64,000 nucleotides of DNA, from assembly GCA_963666465.1 (NCBI GenBank), contig OY762824.1, forward strand, positions 62,001 through 126,000, read 5' to 3'. Below, in pieces: positions 17,424 through 28,498 of the stretch. A program made the position numbers and the translations under genes. The notes beneath the pieces were generated by a model. That model worked only from the letters and a program-made list of their open reading frames with translations, made no database searches and was not told the origin of the DNA. Within the stretch, counting starts at the first letter, position 1. Every line of letters starts with the position of its first letter. The stretch is from VXYL01 sp963666465. Lineage in GTDB: Bacteria > Pseudomonadota > Gammaproteobacteria > Pseudomonadales > Azotimanducaceae.

Positions 17424-18128
17424 ATGAAAGTCAGCATCTATCGCTACGACCCGGACGCCGACGAGAAGGCGCACTTGCAGGATGTGGACGTGGACTTGCC
17501 GGCAGGCCGCGACCTCATGGTGCTCGACGTGCTCGAACTCGCCAAGGCGCGGGATCCCTCCATCGCCTATCGCCGCTCCTGCCGCGAAGGGGTGTGCGGC
17601 TCCGACGGCATGAACATCAACGGCAAGAACGGCCTCGCCTGCATCACGCCGGTGTCGGAGGCGGCGCGCGGCGGCAAGCTGGTGCTGCGGCCACTGCCCG
17701 GCCTGCCGGTGATCCGCGACCTCGTGGTGGACATGGGCGCCTTCTTCCGCCAATACGAACGCATCAAGCCCTATCTCATCAACGACGCGCCGCCGCCGGC
17801 GCAGGAACGGCTGCAGTCGCCCGAAGACCGCGCCAGACTTGACGGCCTCTACGAGTGCATCCTCTGCGCCTGCTGCTCCACCTCCTGCCCGTCGTTCTGG
17901 TGGAACCCCGACAAGTTCGTGGGGCCAGCCGGGCTCCTGCAGGCATACCGCTTCCTCGCCGACAGCCGCGACACCGCCACCGAGGAGCGCTTGGCGGAGC
18001 TTGAAGACCCATTCAGCGTGTTCCGCTGCCGCGGCATCATGAACTGCGTCAATGCCTGCCCAAGGGGCCTCAACCCCACCCGCGCCATCGGCAAGATTCG
18101 TTCGATGCTCCTCACCGAGGCCACCTGA
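17424..18128 (+). CDS. sdhB: Succinate dehydrogenase iron-sulfur subunit
   Basis: This 234-residue subunit passes electrons from SdhA to the quinone site. The [2Fe-2S] ligands lie in SCREGVCGSDGMNINGKNGL and the cysteine just after it. The [4Fe-4S] and [3Fe-4S] ligands lie in CILCACCSTSCPSFWWN and CRGIMNCVNACPRGLNP. Length and motif order are standard. It is followed after 45 bp by sucA; that gap holds an AAGGAAG ribosome-binding site for sucA. Confidence 0.96.
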   Translation: MKVSIYRYDPDADEKAHLQDVDVDLPAGRDLMVLDVLELAKARDPSIAYRRSCREGVCGSDGMNINGKNGLACITPVSEAARGGKLVLRPLPGLPVIRDLVVDMGAFFRQYERIKPYLINDAPPPAQERLQSPEDRARLDGLYECILCACCSTSCPSFWWNPDKFVGPAGLLQAYRFLADSRDTATEERLAELEDPFSVFRCRGIMNCVNACPRGLNPTRAIGKIRSMLLTEAT

Positions 18129-18173
18129 AGCGCGCCCCGGCGCCGGTGCCCGCGCTCAAGGAAGTAGAGCAAG

Positions 18174-21020
18174 ATGCCAGAGTCCTTCGTCGAACGCATG
18201 AGGCGCAGTTCCCATGTTGCCGGCGGCAACGCCGCCTACGTAGAGACGCTCTACGAGAACTACCTTGACGACCCGAACGGCATCCCGGAGGCCTGGCGGC
18301 AATACTTCGACCGCCTGCCGATGGTGGACGGCGTGGTGGGCGATGTGCCCCACAGCACCATCATCCAGCACTTCGAGCGCCTGGGCCGCAACCGCCTGCG
18401 GGCGCAGCCGGAGCGCGTCGCCACCGAGGTCTCCTCCGAGCACGAGCGCAAGCAAATCCGGGTGCTCGAATTCATCATCGCCTATCGCCGGCGGGGGCAT
18501 TTGCGGGCGTCGCTGGACCCGCTTGGCATGTGGGAGCGGGAGCCGGCGCCGGAACTGGACCTTGCCCACCACCACCTCTCCGAAGCCGATCTCGACACGG
18601 TTTTCAGCACCGGCTCGGCGCAGTTCTTCGAGGGTGGCCAGGCGACCCTGCGCGACATCGTGGCGGCGCTGAAGCAAACCTATTGCGGTTCGCTCGGCGT
18701 CGAATACATGCACATCACCGACTCGGCCGAACAGCTCTGGGTGCGGCAGCGGCTCGAATCCGTCCATGCTGCGCCGGAATTCTCCCCGGAAACCCAGCGC
18801 ACGGTGCTTGATCGGCTCACGGCCGCGGAGGGGCTCGAGCACTACCTGCACACCCGCTACCCGGGCACCAAGCGTTTCGGTCTCGAAGGCGGCGAGAGCC
18901 TCATTCCCATGCTGCACGAAGCGCTGCAGCGGCTCGGCTCGCACGGCATCGTCGAGACGGTCATCGGCATGGCGCACCGGGGGCGGCTCAACGTCCTCGT
19001 CAACATCCTCGGCAAGGATCCGGGCGAGCTGTTCGACGAGTTCGAGGGCGTGATGCCGAACTCGGACCGCAGCGGCGACGTCAAGTATCACCAGGGCTTT
19101 TCGTCCAACGTCGTCACCCCCGGCGGGGAGATGCACGTGGCGCTGAGCTTCAACCCGTCGCATCTCGAAATCGTCGGCCCCGTTGTGGCGGGCTCCGTCC
19201 GCGCCCGCCAGGATCGCCGCCACGACTACACCGGCGCCTTGGTAGTGCCCATATTGATTCACGGCGATGCCGCCTTCGCCGGCCAGGGTGTGGTGATGGA
19301 AACCTTCCAGATGTCGCAGACGCGCGGCTTCCACATCGGCGGCACCATCCACGTCATCGTCAACAACCAGATCGGCTTCACCACCCATCGGCGCGAGGAC
19401 GCCCGCTCCACGGACTACTGCTCGGAAGTCGCGAAGATGGTGCGGGCGCCGATCCTGCACGTGAACGGCGACGATCCGGAGGCGGCCGTGTTCGCCATGC
19501 AACTGGCGGTGGACTACCGGATGCAGTTCCGCAAGGACGTGGTAGTGGACTTGGTCTGCTATCGGCGACGAGGCCACAACGAGGCCGAAGAACCGATGAA
19601 GACCCAGCCGCTCATGTATCAGGCCATCCGCTCGCATCCCACGGTGCGGCGCATCTACGGCGATCATGTGGTGGTGACGGGTGCCTTCACCGAAGCCGAG
19701 GTGGACGCGGAGGCGAAGCTGTATCGCTACGCCTTCGAGACATCGGACCTCACCGCGCTGTCGCTGGTGGAGGAGCCGGACCGGGCGCTGTTCGTGGACT
19801 GGACGCCCTATCTCGGTGCCGACCGCGACTCCTCCGCCGACACCCGCGCAAGCCTGGAGACGCTGCGCGACCTCGCCGGAAGGCTCGATCACCTGCCCGA
19901 GGGCTTCGTCCTGCATCGGCAGGTGCAGAAGATCGTTGAGGACCGTCGGCGCATGGCGGCCGGCGCCATGCTCCTCAACTGGGGCTTCGCCGAGACCATG
20001 GCCTATGCCACGCTGCTGGCGGAGGGCTACGAGGTGCGCCTCGTGGGCCAGGATGTGGGTGTCGGCACCTTCTCGCACCGCCACGCCAGCCTTTACAACC
20101 AGAAGGACGGCAAGCGCCACATTCCCCTCGACCATCTCATCGAAGACAGCAACTTCGACATCTACGACTCGCTGCTCTCGGAAGAGGCCGTGCTGGCGTT
20201 CGAGTACGGCTACTCCACCACCGCACCCCGCACCCTCACCATCTGGGAGGCGCAGTTCGGCGACTTCGCCAACGGTGCGCAGGTGGTGATCGACCAGTTC
20301 ATCTCCAGTGGCGAAACCAAGTGGGAGCGGCTTTCGGGCCTCGTCATGCTGTTGCCGCACGGCTACGAGGGGCAGGGGCCGGAGCATTCCTCGGCGCGCC
20401 TCGAGCGCTATCTGCAGCTCTGCGCGGAGGACAACATGCAGGTGTGCCTGCCGAGCACCCCGGCGCAGGTCTTCCACATGTTGCGGCGACAGGTGATGCG
20501 GCCCTGGCGCAAGCCGCTGGTGGCGCTGACGCCGAAGAGCCTGCTCAGGCACAAGCTCGCCACATCGACCCTGGAGGACCTTACGGACGGCCATTTCCAC
20601 AGCGTCATCGGCGAGATCGACGATTTGGACGCCGAAGGGGTGACGCGGGTGGTGCTGTGCAGCGGCAAGGTCTTCTACGACCTGCTGCAGGGGCGTCGCG
20701 AGCAGGAACTCACCCACGTCGCGGTGGTGCGCCTGGAACAGCTCTATCCGTTCCCGGAGCAGGAGCTTGCCGGTGTCCTGCGACAATGGCCCAACATGCG
20801 CGAAGCGGTGTGGTGTCAGGAGGAACCCATGAATCAGGGCGCCTGGTATTCCAGCCAGCACCACATGCGCAACGTGCTCGCCGGCCTGCTCGGCGGCATC
20901 GAACTCGCCTACGCTGGACGCGAGGCGTTCGCCGCCCCGGCCGGCGGCTACATGGCGCGCCACATCGAACGCCAGCAAGCGCTGGTGCGGCACGCGCTGA
21001 CGGGAATGAACGGGGCCTGA
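18174..21020 (+). CDS. sucA: 2-oxoglutarate dehydrogenase E1
   Basis: SucA is the thiamine-diphosphate decarboxylase of the 2-oxoglutarate dehydrogenase complex. It has 948 residues, as expected. The N-terminal segment SSHVAGGNAAYVETLYENYL binds E2. Active-site regions include VIGMAHRGRLNVLVN and ILIHGDAAFAGQGVVMET with the ThDP/Mg fold, then HNEAEEPMKTQPLMYQ and the transketolase-like half with WGFAETMAYATLLAEG. The start at 18174 has AAGGAAG upstream. It is four bases from sucB and in the same operon as sdh. Confidence 0.97.
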   Translation: MPESFVERMRRSSHVAGGNAAYVETLYENYLDDPNGIPEAWRQYFDRLPMVDGVVGDVPHSTIIQHFERLGRNRLRAQPERVATEVSSEHERKQIRVLEFIIAYRRRGHLRASLDPLGMWEREPAPELDLAHHHLSEADLDTVFSTGSAQFFEGGQATLRDIVAALKQTYCGSLGVEYMHITDSAEQLWVRQRLESVHAAPEFSPETQRTVLDRLTAAEGLEHYLHTRYPGTKRFGLEGGESLIPMLHEALQRLGSHGIVETVIGMAHRGRLNVLVNILGKDPGELFDEFEGVMPNSDRSGDVKYHQGFSSNVVTPGGEMHVALSFNPSHLEIVGPVVAGSVRARQDRRHDYTGALVVPILIHGDAAFAGQGVVMETFQMSQTRGFHIGGTIHVIVNNQIGFTTHRREDARSTDYCSEVAKMVRAPILHVNGDDPEAAVFAMQLAVDYRMQFRKDVVVDLVCYRRRGHNEAEEPMKTQPLMYQAIRSHPTVRRIYGDHVVVTGAFTEAEVDAEAKLYRYAFETSDLTALSLVEEPDRALFVDWTPYLGADRDSSADTRASLETLRDLAGRLDHLPEGFVLHRQVQKIVEDRRRMAAGAMLLNWGFAETMAYATLLAEGYEVRLVGQDVGVGTFSHRHASLYNQKDGKRHIPLDHLIEDSNFDIYDSLLSEEAVLAFEYGYSTTAPRTLTIWEAQFGDFANGAQVVIDQFISSGETKWERLSGLVMLLPHGYEGQGPEHSSARLERYLQLCAEDNMQVCLPSTPAQVFHMLRRQVMRPWRKPLVALTPKSLLRHKLATSTLEDLTDGHFHSVIGEIDDLDAEGVTRVVLCSGKVFYDLLQGRREQELTHVAVVRLEQLYPFPEQELAGVLRQWPNMREAVWCQEEPMNQGAWYSSQHHMRNVLAGLLGGIELAYAGREAFAAPAGGYMARHIERQQALVRHALTGMNGA

Positions 21021-21024
21021 AGCG

Positions 21025-22227
<1,203 letters not shown>

Positions 22228-24893
22228 CTTCACCCCCAAATCCGGCTGGCACGGACAATGATCGAAAGCAATCGGATGGCTGGATGACCGACGCTACTCT
22301 TGTGCCCGGCGCAATGGTTCGGTTGAGGTCGGATCCGAGCCGTGGCGGGCTATTGCTTGAGGGAACGGACCCCCGGATGGCGAGCGTTCGCCTTATGGAT
22401 GGAAGCGGCGTGTCGAGATTTCCTCGGCGTGCCTTGGAGGCCGTGCCAGAGCACGAGAGCATGGCCGACCGTTTCGCGACAGGGAGGTTCGTACATCCGG
22501 ACGAGTTGCGTCGTGTGTTCACGCGCCTGCGCGTAACAGGCAGGCTCAGCGACGTCTTCTACAGCATGGAAGCAACTGCCACGGACTTCTATCCCCATCA
22601 GTTCAAGCCCGTCGTGAAGCTGATGAACTCGCCGACCGATGCCCTGCTCATCGCGGATGAAGTGGGAGTCGGCAAGACTATCGAGGCTGGCTTGATCTGG
22701 ACAGAACTTCGGGCCCGGCTCGATTACGAGCGCCTTTTGGTGGTTTGCCCCAAGACCCTTGCCGCAAGTGGCAGGATGAACTGGACACTCGCTTTAATGT
22801 TCAGGCGCAGATCGGTGATGCTGCGGCGTTGCTGGGGGCGCTGAAGGGCGCCCGAGGCGGGCGTCGTGGCTTCGCGCTGGTGTGTAGCATGCAAGGCTTG
22901 CGGCCACCCCGAGACTGGGGGGCAAGCGAAACCGGCGACCAAGAACCAGGCGGGGCGAGGCGGGACCTCGCCAAGTATCTGGACGAGCAAGGGGACGGTG
23001 AGCCCCTAATCGACTTGGTCGTCTTTGACGAAGCCCACCATATGCGCAATCCAGATACGATGCTGCATCGATTTGGCCAACTGGCCAATGCGGTCTCCGC
23101 CCACCGTCTATTCCTGTCGGCGACGCCAATCCATCTGCGAAACCGGGACCTGCATTCCCTGCTCTCGATGGTTGATCCTGACACATTTGCGTTCCTGGAG
23201 ACGCTCCAAGACCTAATCGGGACAAATGCCCCGATCGTCAAGGCACGCGACGTGCTGTTGCGTTCCGACTCATCGGCCTCTGAGATCCTTGATCTCCTGA
23301 GCCAGGCTAAGGCCTCCGCGACGCTCCGGCACAGCAAATCGCTGCAACAGATCCACAACGCGGTGGCGACCAGCAAACTGAGTCGGTCAGAGCGGTCGGA
23401 GTTGGCCGCTCGGCTTGAGCGGGTCAACCAGTTGGCCAATTACGTTACGCGAACTCGGCGAAGGGACGTCGAGGAGCACCGTGCGATCCGGGAACCGAAG
23501 GCTCCCGAACTGACTATGGCGGCGGACGAGAAACGCTTCTATAGCGAGATTTCGGGTGTTGTTGGCGAATACGCAAGGGAAAGGGACGTCAACGAGCCGT
23601 TTCTGCTCGCGAGCCCGCAAAGGCTCCTTTCGTCGAGCTTGGCAGCTGCCTCCCACTACTGGTGCGGCAGCATGCAAGACGGTGAAGAGGAAACGGACGA
23701 CGACCTAGGCGAAGGGAAGTGGGACGACCGCCCGCTGGTGCGCGAGATCGTGCGCCGATCCCGTGAACTGGGGTTGACGGACCGCCTGTCCGAAGCGGAT
23801 ACCAAATTTACCCTCTTGAAAAGAGAACTAAACGAGCTCTGGCGAGGGGATGTGCAGCAAAAGGTAGTCCTTTTCTCCAGCTTCATACCGACCCTGCACT
23901 ACCTGCAGGACAGACTTTCGGCCGACGGAATCGAGACGGAGCTACTGCACGCACGATCACTCGGCCCCGGACCGAAGTTCTGGAGCGGTTCCAAACTGAC
24001 CCATGCGTTCGCATCCTGCTTTCCTCCGAGGTCGGAAGCGAGGGAATCGACCTGCAGTTCAGTTCGACCGTCATCAATTACGACCTTCCCTGGAACCCCA
24101 TGCGCCTTGAACAGCGTATCGGACGCGTGGATCGTCTAGGGCAGACGAGTAAGAAGGTGCTTGTCCTGAATCTCATATACGGAGACACGATCGACCGGCG
24201 CATATACGACCGACTGTTCGAGCGCCTGGAGATTGGGCGGCAAGCGTTGGGTGACATGGAGTCGGTGCTCGGCGCGCCGATCCGCGACATGACCAGGAAG
24301 TTGCTAAACCCGCAGTTGACGCTCGAGCAGCAGGAAGACATCATCGACAAGACCGCTTTGGCATTGGAGAATCGCCGGCAGGTTGAGGAGCAGTTGGAGT
24401 CCGACGCGGCGGCTTTTTTGACCTACGTTCGGGATCGGCTCTTGCAGGACTTTCCGGGAACGGTAGTCGAGGCGAGCCCGCCCGGCTCGGATACCTACCG
24501 GATTGACCTGTCGGTAGAGGCGGCGACGGCCTTCCGCGATTTCCTCCAAAGGAGCGGCATGCGGGGCCAAACACGACTCCTCGGAGGCGTCTCCCGACAC
24601 CGCTACCGCTTTACGTCGTCCATCGTCGACCGCAGCAGCCAGTTTGAGGATATCTCGCAACTGCACCCAGTGGTGCGCTTTGCCGCCCAGCGCGAGCGAC
24701 GCTCTGGTGCCGGTGGCGAAGCCCGACGAGGGCTGGGCTTGATGCAATGCCGGAGGGATGCTCGGAGGGCCTTTACGTCCTTGCGGCTAGCCGTTGGTCC
24801 TTCGCGGGGCCGGATTCGAGTTCCGAAGCGAGTGTGCGCATCGGATATGCCGGGGCTGAGGTGGTGACCGGCCGGACCATTGGAGCAGACCTA

Positions 24894-26091
24894 GTGTAGT
24901 GTCCCAAATAAACTGTTGTTTATGAGGCGTCGATGGGTCATGCTTTTGCGCATCGCGTCTGGGGGCAAGTTCGATGCGGGTTGCGGCACCAATCACACTG
25001 TCGACCGAGGACCGGGGAAGGCTGGACAAGTGGGCGTCGTCGCGCAGTGCGCCGGTGCGCCTGCGGGAACGTTCGCGGATCGTCCTGATGGCAGCCGACG
25101 GAACGACGAACAAGGACATTGCCGCGAAGCTGGGCATCGACGCGAACAAGGTGGGACGCTGGCGCACCCGCTACGCGAAGGAGGGTGCGTCGGCGATCGA
25201 GAGGGAGCGGCCGCGCGGCGCCAACCACGGCGGGAAGGACAGCCGGGCGCAGGCGGCGTTGCGCACCCGGGTGATCGAGGCGACGACGCAGACGACACCG
25301 GAGGACGCCACGCACTGGTCGTGCCGGTCGATGGCGCGGCATCTGGGCACGACCCACAGCTTCGTCCACCGGGTGTGGCGGTCGCGCGGCCTCAAGCCGC
25401 ACCTGATCCGGACCTTCAAGCTGAGCAGCGATCCTCGCTTCGAGGAGAAGCTGCAGGACGTGGTGGGGCTCTACCTGGACCCGCCGGAGAACGCGGCGGT
25501 GTTCAGCTTCGACGAGAAGAGCCGGATCCAGGCGCTGGACCGGACGCAGCCGGGCCTGCCGATGAAGAGGGGCCGCGCCGGCACGATGACGCACGACTGC
25601 AAGCGCCACGGCACGACCACGCTGTTCGCCGCGCTGGAGGTGGCCAGCGGCAAGGTGATCGGCAGGACCTGCCGCAGGCACCGTCACCAGGAGGTGCTGA
25701 TGTTCCTGCGCGAGGTCGACAAGGCGGTGCCCGCCGACCAGGAGATCCACATCGTGCTCGACAACTACGCGACCCACAGGCACGAGAAGGTGCAGGACTG
25801 GATCGAGCGCAGGAAACGCATCTTCCTGCACTTCACGCCGACCGGCGCCTCGTGGGCGAACCTGGTGGAGCGGTTCTTCGCGACGCTGACCGACAAGCAG
25901 ATCCGGCGCGGCGTCTTCACATCGGTGCCGCATCTCGAGAAGTGCCTGCGGGAGTGCCTGGAGCGTCACAACGAGAATCCGCAGCCGCTGGTGTGGACGA
26001 AGTCCTTCGGCGAGATCATGGAGAAGGTCGAACGCGGTCGGGCCGCGCTGGCCAACGCCTCTTAATCACCTTTTTGTTAAGGACACTACAC
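24894..26091 (+). mobile_element. IS630-family insertion sequence, apparently intact
   Basis: The element is 1198 bp and bounded by 11-bp perfect inverted ends, GTGTAGTGTCC (24894-24904) and its complement (26081-26091). It is flanked by the TA duplication typical of IS630/Tc1-mariner elements (24892-24893 and 26092-26093). It carries one full-length transposase gene on the plus strand. It interrupts the 3' part of the helicase pseudogene. Confidence 0.93.
24974..26065 (+). CDS. IS630-family transposase
   Basis: This 363-residue DDE transposase moves the element it lies in. The N-terminus is a helix-turn-helix region (LRERSRIVLMAADGTTNKDI, then AAKLGIDANKVGRWRTRY). The catalytic triad is visible as FSFDEKSRIQALD (first D), HIVLDNYATHRH (second D) and SWANLVERFFATLTD (E). 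Length and motifs look complete, so the gene may be active. Inverted ends lie within 80 bp upstream and 26 bp downstream. Confidence 0.95.
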   Translation: MRVAAPITLSTEDRGRLDKWASSRSAPVRLRERSRIVLMAADGTTNKDIAAKLGIDANKVGRWRTRYAKEGASAIERERPRGANHGGKDSRAQAALRTRVIEATTQTTPEDATHWSCRSMARHLGTTHSFVHRVWRSRGLKPHLIRTFKLSSDPRFEEKLQDVVGLYLDPPENAAVFSFDEKSRIQALDRTQPGLPMKRGRAGTMTHDCKRHGTTTLFAALEVASGKVIGRTCRRHRHQEVLMFLREVDKAVPADQEIHIVLDNYATHRHEKVQDWIERRKRIFLHFTPTGASWANLVERFFATLTDKQIRRGVFTSVPHLEKCLRECLERHNENPQPLVWTKSFGEIMEKVERGRAALANAS

Positions 26092-26269
26092 TAGCTGAAC
26101 GCATGATGGTTGTAGCCGCGAGTCAGGACTGGCCCCTGCTCAATGCATCCATGCACGAGCGACTGAAAGATGCAGCGACGAACGGGGTCGACCCCACCGC
26201 GGCAAAGGGGCAGGGAAATCGGTGGGACGCCAAACGGCACCCTTCATTGAGCCCGCGCAGGAGGAAACC

Positions 26270-27607
26270 GTGGAGCAGTGGCCTTGGCCGCCGCTTGGAG
26301 AGGTGAAGGAGGGGCCGCCGACGCGCATCTCCGACGGGGATAGGAGGCAGTTCAACGAAGTGTTGGAAGCTCATGCCGAGTCGCCCTTGTCGGGGGAGGA
26401 TATCTACACATTTGTTGGCTTGGACTTTGGTACGAGCTCGACCAAGATGGTCGTGCGGTTCCCATACGAGCCTGGCGAAACGTCGATTGCGATTCCGGTG
26501 CCTCCCGCCATACGTAGTGGCAACCATCCCTACTTGTGGGGGACGGTCGTTTGGAAGCGAGATGGCGCGTACTTCCCTTGGCCCGAAGCGGGTGCCAACG
26601 CACTGTACCGCTTGAAGCAGGGGTTGCTGGAACCTTCGAACGACGAGCATCGGAGCACCGACGCAAACGTCGTGGCATATCTCGCGTTTGCGATCCGGTA
26701 CGCCAAGGGGTGGGTCCTGCGAGAAAGGCCGGGCCTTTTTGTCGGCCGAAATCCGATTTGGCATGTCAACGTGGGAATGCCAGCCGAGAGTTTTAACGAC
26801 TCGGTCCTACGGCCGCGTTTCCAGTCGGTCGTCGCTGCGGCGTTGGGGCTCGATGGCGGTTCAATCACCGAGTCGCGGGCAAGGCGTAGTCTTGACGAGG
26901 CAACCGTGGGGGCGGATGCCCCCCTACCGCCGATCGCGGATTCGCCGTGATTCCTGAGGCCGCTGCTGGGATGACAGGCTTTGCCCAGTCGCTACAAAGT
27001 GCCGCGGGGCTCTATCTTCTTGTCGACGTCGGTGCGTTGACGCTCGACGTCAGCATGTTCCGGCTCAACCGGGGTGCGGAGGGCGACCGTCGCTACTCCT
27101 TCATGGCGGCCAATGTCCGACCACTCGGAGTTGAATCGATCGAGTGGTTCAAGACCAAAGGGGAAAGACCGAGGACGACTGCGATAGACAATGCAGGAGG
27201 TCGCTACTGGATGTCATTGAGCATACCAAGACCAAGAAGGACCCAGCTGCCAGCGTTTGGCATGGCGAGTCCCTTCCCGTTCTGCTCACGGGAGGAGGCG
27301 CAGCGAACAAGCTGCACCAGGACGCCGTGTGCTCGTTCGACGAGAGATTCAGGACATCGCACTACAACACCGATGGGATTCGCCTGGTCCCGTTGCCGGC
27401 GCCGCGCTCGATTGATTGGCCCGAGCCGCTTGAGGCGTCGCGATCGGCAATGCTGCCGATCGTCGTTTCGCAAGGTTGGGCGTCGCGTGGGGCCTGAGCA
27501 ACCCACCCGACGACATCGGCGAGATTCGACCAATGAGGGAAGTGGGGGACGTGGCGCCGCAAGTGCAGCGGGTCGCGGAGAGATTCGTGTCGAAGGACGA
27601 TGTGTGA
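26270..27607 (+). pseudogene. Hsp70/actin-like ATPase pseudogene next to the helicase
   Basis: The joined product has the actin/Hsp70 nucleotide-binding motifs. Phosphate 1 is FVGLDFGTSSTKMVVR. Phosphate 2 is LYLLVDVGALTLDVSMF after a frame change at about 26945. The adenosine motif is LPVLLTGGGAANKL after another change at about 27140. A third change at about 27485 brings it back to the first frame, ending at 27605-27607. GTG at 26270 is chosen because a perfect AGGAGG lies at 26259-26264. It overlaps or abuts the helicase 3' end, so the two were an operon. An ATG overlapping its stop (TGATG, 27605-27609) starts a 13-codon stub, perhaps the remains of a third gene. The family is not one I can name. 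Confidence 0.7.
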
Positions 27608-27723
27608 TGTCTGCCTCCCGGCAGGACGTGCAGGTCCTTTGGGGGTAGTCTCGTGCCCTGATTGGTTTCAGCGGTGGCGACGGAACCTCGTTTCCTGAAT
27701 GTGGCCATCCATGGCGTGCTTTT

Positions 27724-27761
27724 CTTTACCATTTGACAAATGTAAAGACCGCAACTACTCT
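27724..27761 (+). promoter_or_regulatory. Promoter with overlapping operator-like palindrome for the AbrB/PIN pair
   Basis: A perfect -35 TTGACA (27733-27738) and a -10 TACTCT (27756-27761) are 17 bp apart. The -35 lies inside a near-palindrome at 27724-27747 (CTTTAC-C-ATTTG / CAAAT-GTAAAG). AbrB-type antitoxins repress their own promoters, so this is the likely operator. Confidence 0.6.
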
Positions 27762-27793
27762 ACCTCGAACTTTCCTACGCAGTGTGGTTCCCC

Positions 27794-28021
27794 ATGCCAC
27801 GAGTCAGCGCTAAACGTCAGATCACCTTGCCGGTGGACCAGTGTCGGGAGGTGGGTATCGGCCCCGGCGATCTGTTCCGCAGCTTCGTCGCCGACGGTCG
27901 CATCACCATCATGCCGATGGTTCCCGGTGCGGCCAAGGGGTGCCTAAGGCACCTGCAAGGGGACCCATCGCTCAGCGATGAGGACTCGTTGCGGAGCGCG
28001 CTGGTAGAGTCGGAGCGTTGA
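27794..28021 (+). CDS. AbrB/MazE-fold antitoxin (VapB-like)
   Basis: This 75-residue protein starts MPRVSAKRQITLPVDQCREV, the swapped-hairpin AbrB DNA-binding fold, followed by GIGPGDLFRSFVADGRITIM and an acidic tail. ATG at 27794 is chosen because the fold begins there; an upstream in-frame ATG would add four residues. Its stop overlaps a TTG start for a PIN toxin that is broken, so the antitoxin is now an orphan. Promoter and operator-like palindrome lie just upstream. Confidence 0.75.
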   Translation: MPRVSAKRQITLPVDQCREVGIGPGDLFRSFVADGRITIMPMVPGAAKGCLRHLQGDPSLSDEDSLRSALVESER

Positions 28022-28440
28022 TCGCTGTCGACACCAACGTCCTGCTGCGCTACCTGCTCCACGACGATCCTGAACAAGCACTGCTCGCAGATCGCCTTTT
28101 CGACGGTGTCGAGGACGTGCTGATTGCGGATGTGGTGTTGGTGGAGACTGTTTGGACGCTGATGGGCCGCAAGATGGCTTGTCAGCGCAAGGCCTGATTG
28201 GCGTTGTCGAGCGTCTCTTCAGCGAGCCCAAGGTCCGTTTCGAGGACGATCAGGTTGTCTGGAGGGCCTTGCAGGCATATCGAGCGGCGGCTGGAGGTGT
28301 TGGGTCCGCGACGATGGGCTTTGCAGACGCTAGTGGTTGGCAAGGCCCAGTCGGTCGCCGCGGCGGCGGGCGATACGCTGAGTAGCGTGTACACCTTCGA
28401 CAAGGCGATGCACCACCTGCCGAGCGTCGCTTCGCCGTGA
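28018..28440 (+). pseudogene. VapC-type PIN toxin, frameshifted
   Basis: The TTG at 28018 starts IAVDTNVLLRYLLHDDPEQA, the PIN N-terminus with its first acidic residue, through VLIADVVLVETVWTL. After CQRK a TGA interrupts. One base more (a G in the run at 28189-28193) would restore GLIGVVERLFSEPKV and LQAYRAAA. A second break near 28332 leads to LVVGKAQSVAAAAGDTLSSV and YTFDKAMHHLPSVASP. The second break is explained by loss of a GC pair. Toxin loss with antitoxin retention is the expected order of decay. Confidence 0.75.
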
Positions 28441-28460
28441 CGACCCTCGGCTCGGGCTGA

Positions 28461-28468
28461 TATAGAAT
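28461..28468 (+). promoter_or_regulatory. Putative -10 region of an lpd-sucCD promoter
   Basis: TATAGAAT (contains TAGAAT) is followed by CGCCCCG and lies 31 bp before the lpd TTG start. No strong -35 is visible. A local promoter would be needed because 6 kb of broken genes and an IS separate lpd from sucB. Confidence 0.4.
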
Positions 28469-28498
28469 CGCCCCGATTGTCGCGGAGCTGGAGGCCCT

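Larger units (their letters stand above)
22284..26306 (+). pseudogene. SNF2-type helicase pseudogene, frameshifted and cut by IS630
   Basis: Joined across frames, this encodes a large SNF2/RapA-like helicase. The N-terminus (MTDATLVPGAMVRLRSDPSR) leads to the Walker A region LIADEVGVGKTIEAGLIW. A frameshift at about 22760 leads to KWQDELDTRFNVQ, the Walker B box VVFDEAHHMRN and motif III LFLSATPIHLRN. A second shift at about 23970 leads to ILLSSEVGSEGIDLQFSS and the motif VI stretch RLEQRIGRVDRLGQ. More shifts lie near 24690-24745. An intact IS630 sits at 24894-26091; removing it with one TA joins IGADL to AERMMVVAASQDWPL in frame. The first two shifts look like losses of one C from a C run. 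The 3' end is uncertain. With the next gene it resembles a lost defence module; that is inference. Confidence 0.8.

Noticed and set aside
15575..17437. 620-residue antisense frame over sdhA
   Set aside because: Mirror of a conserved gene with no independent features.
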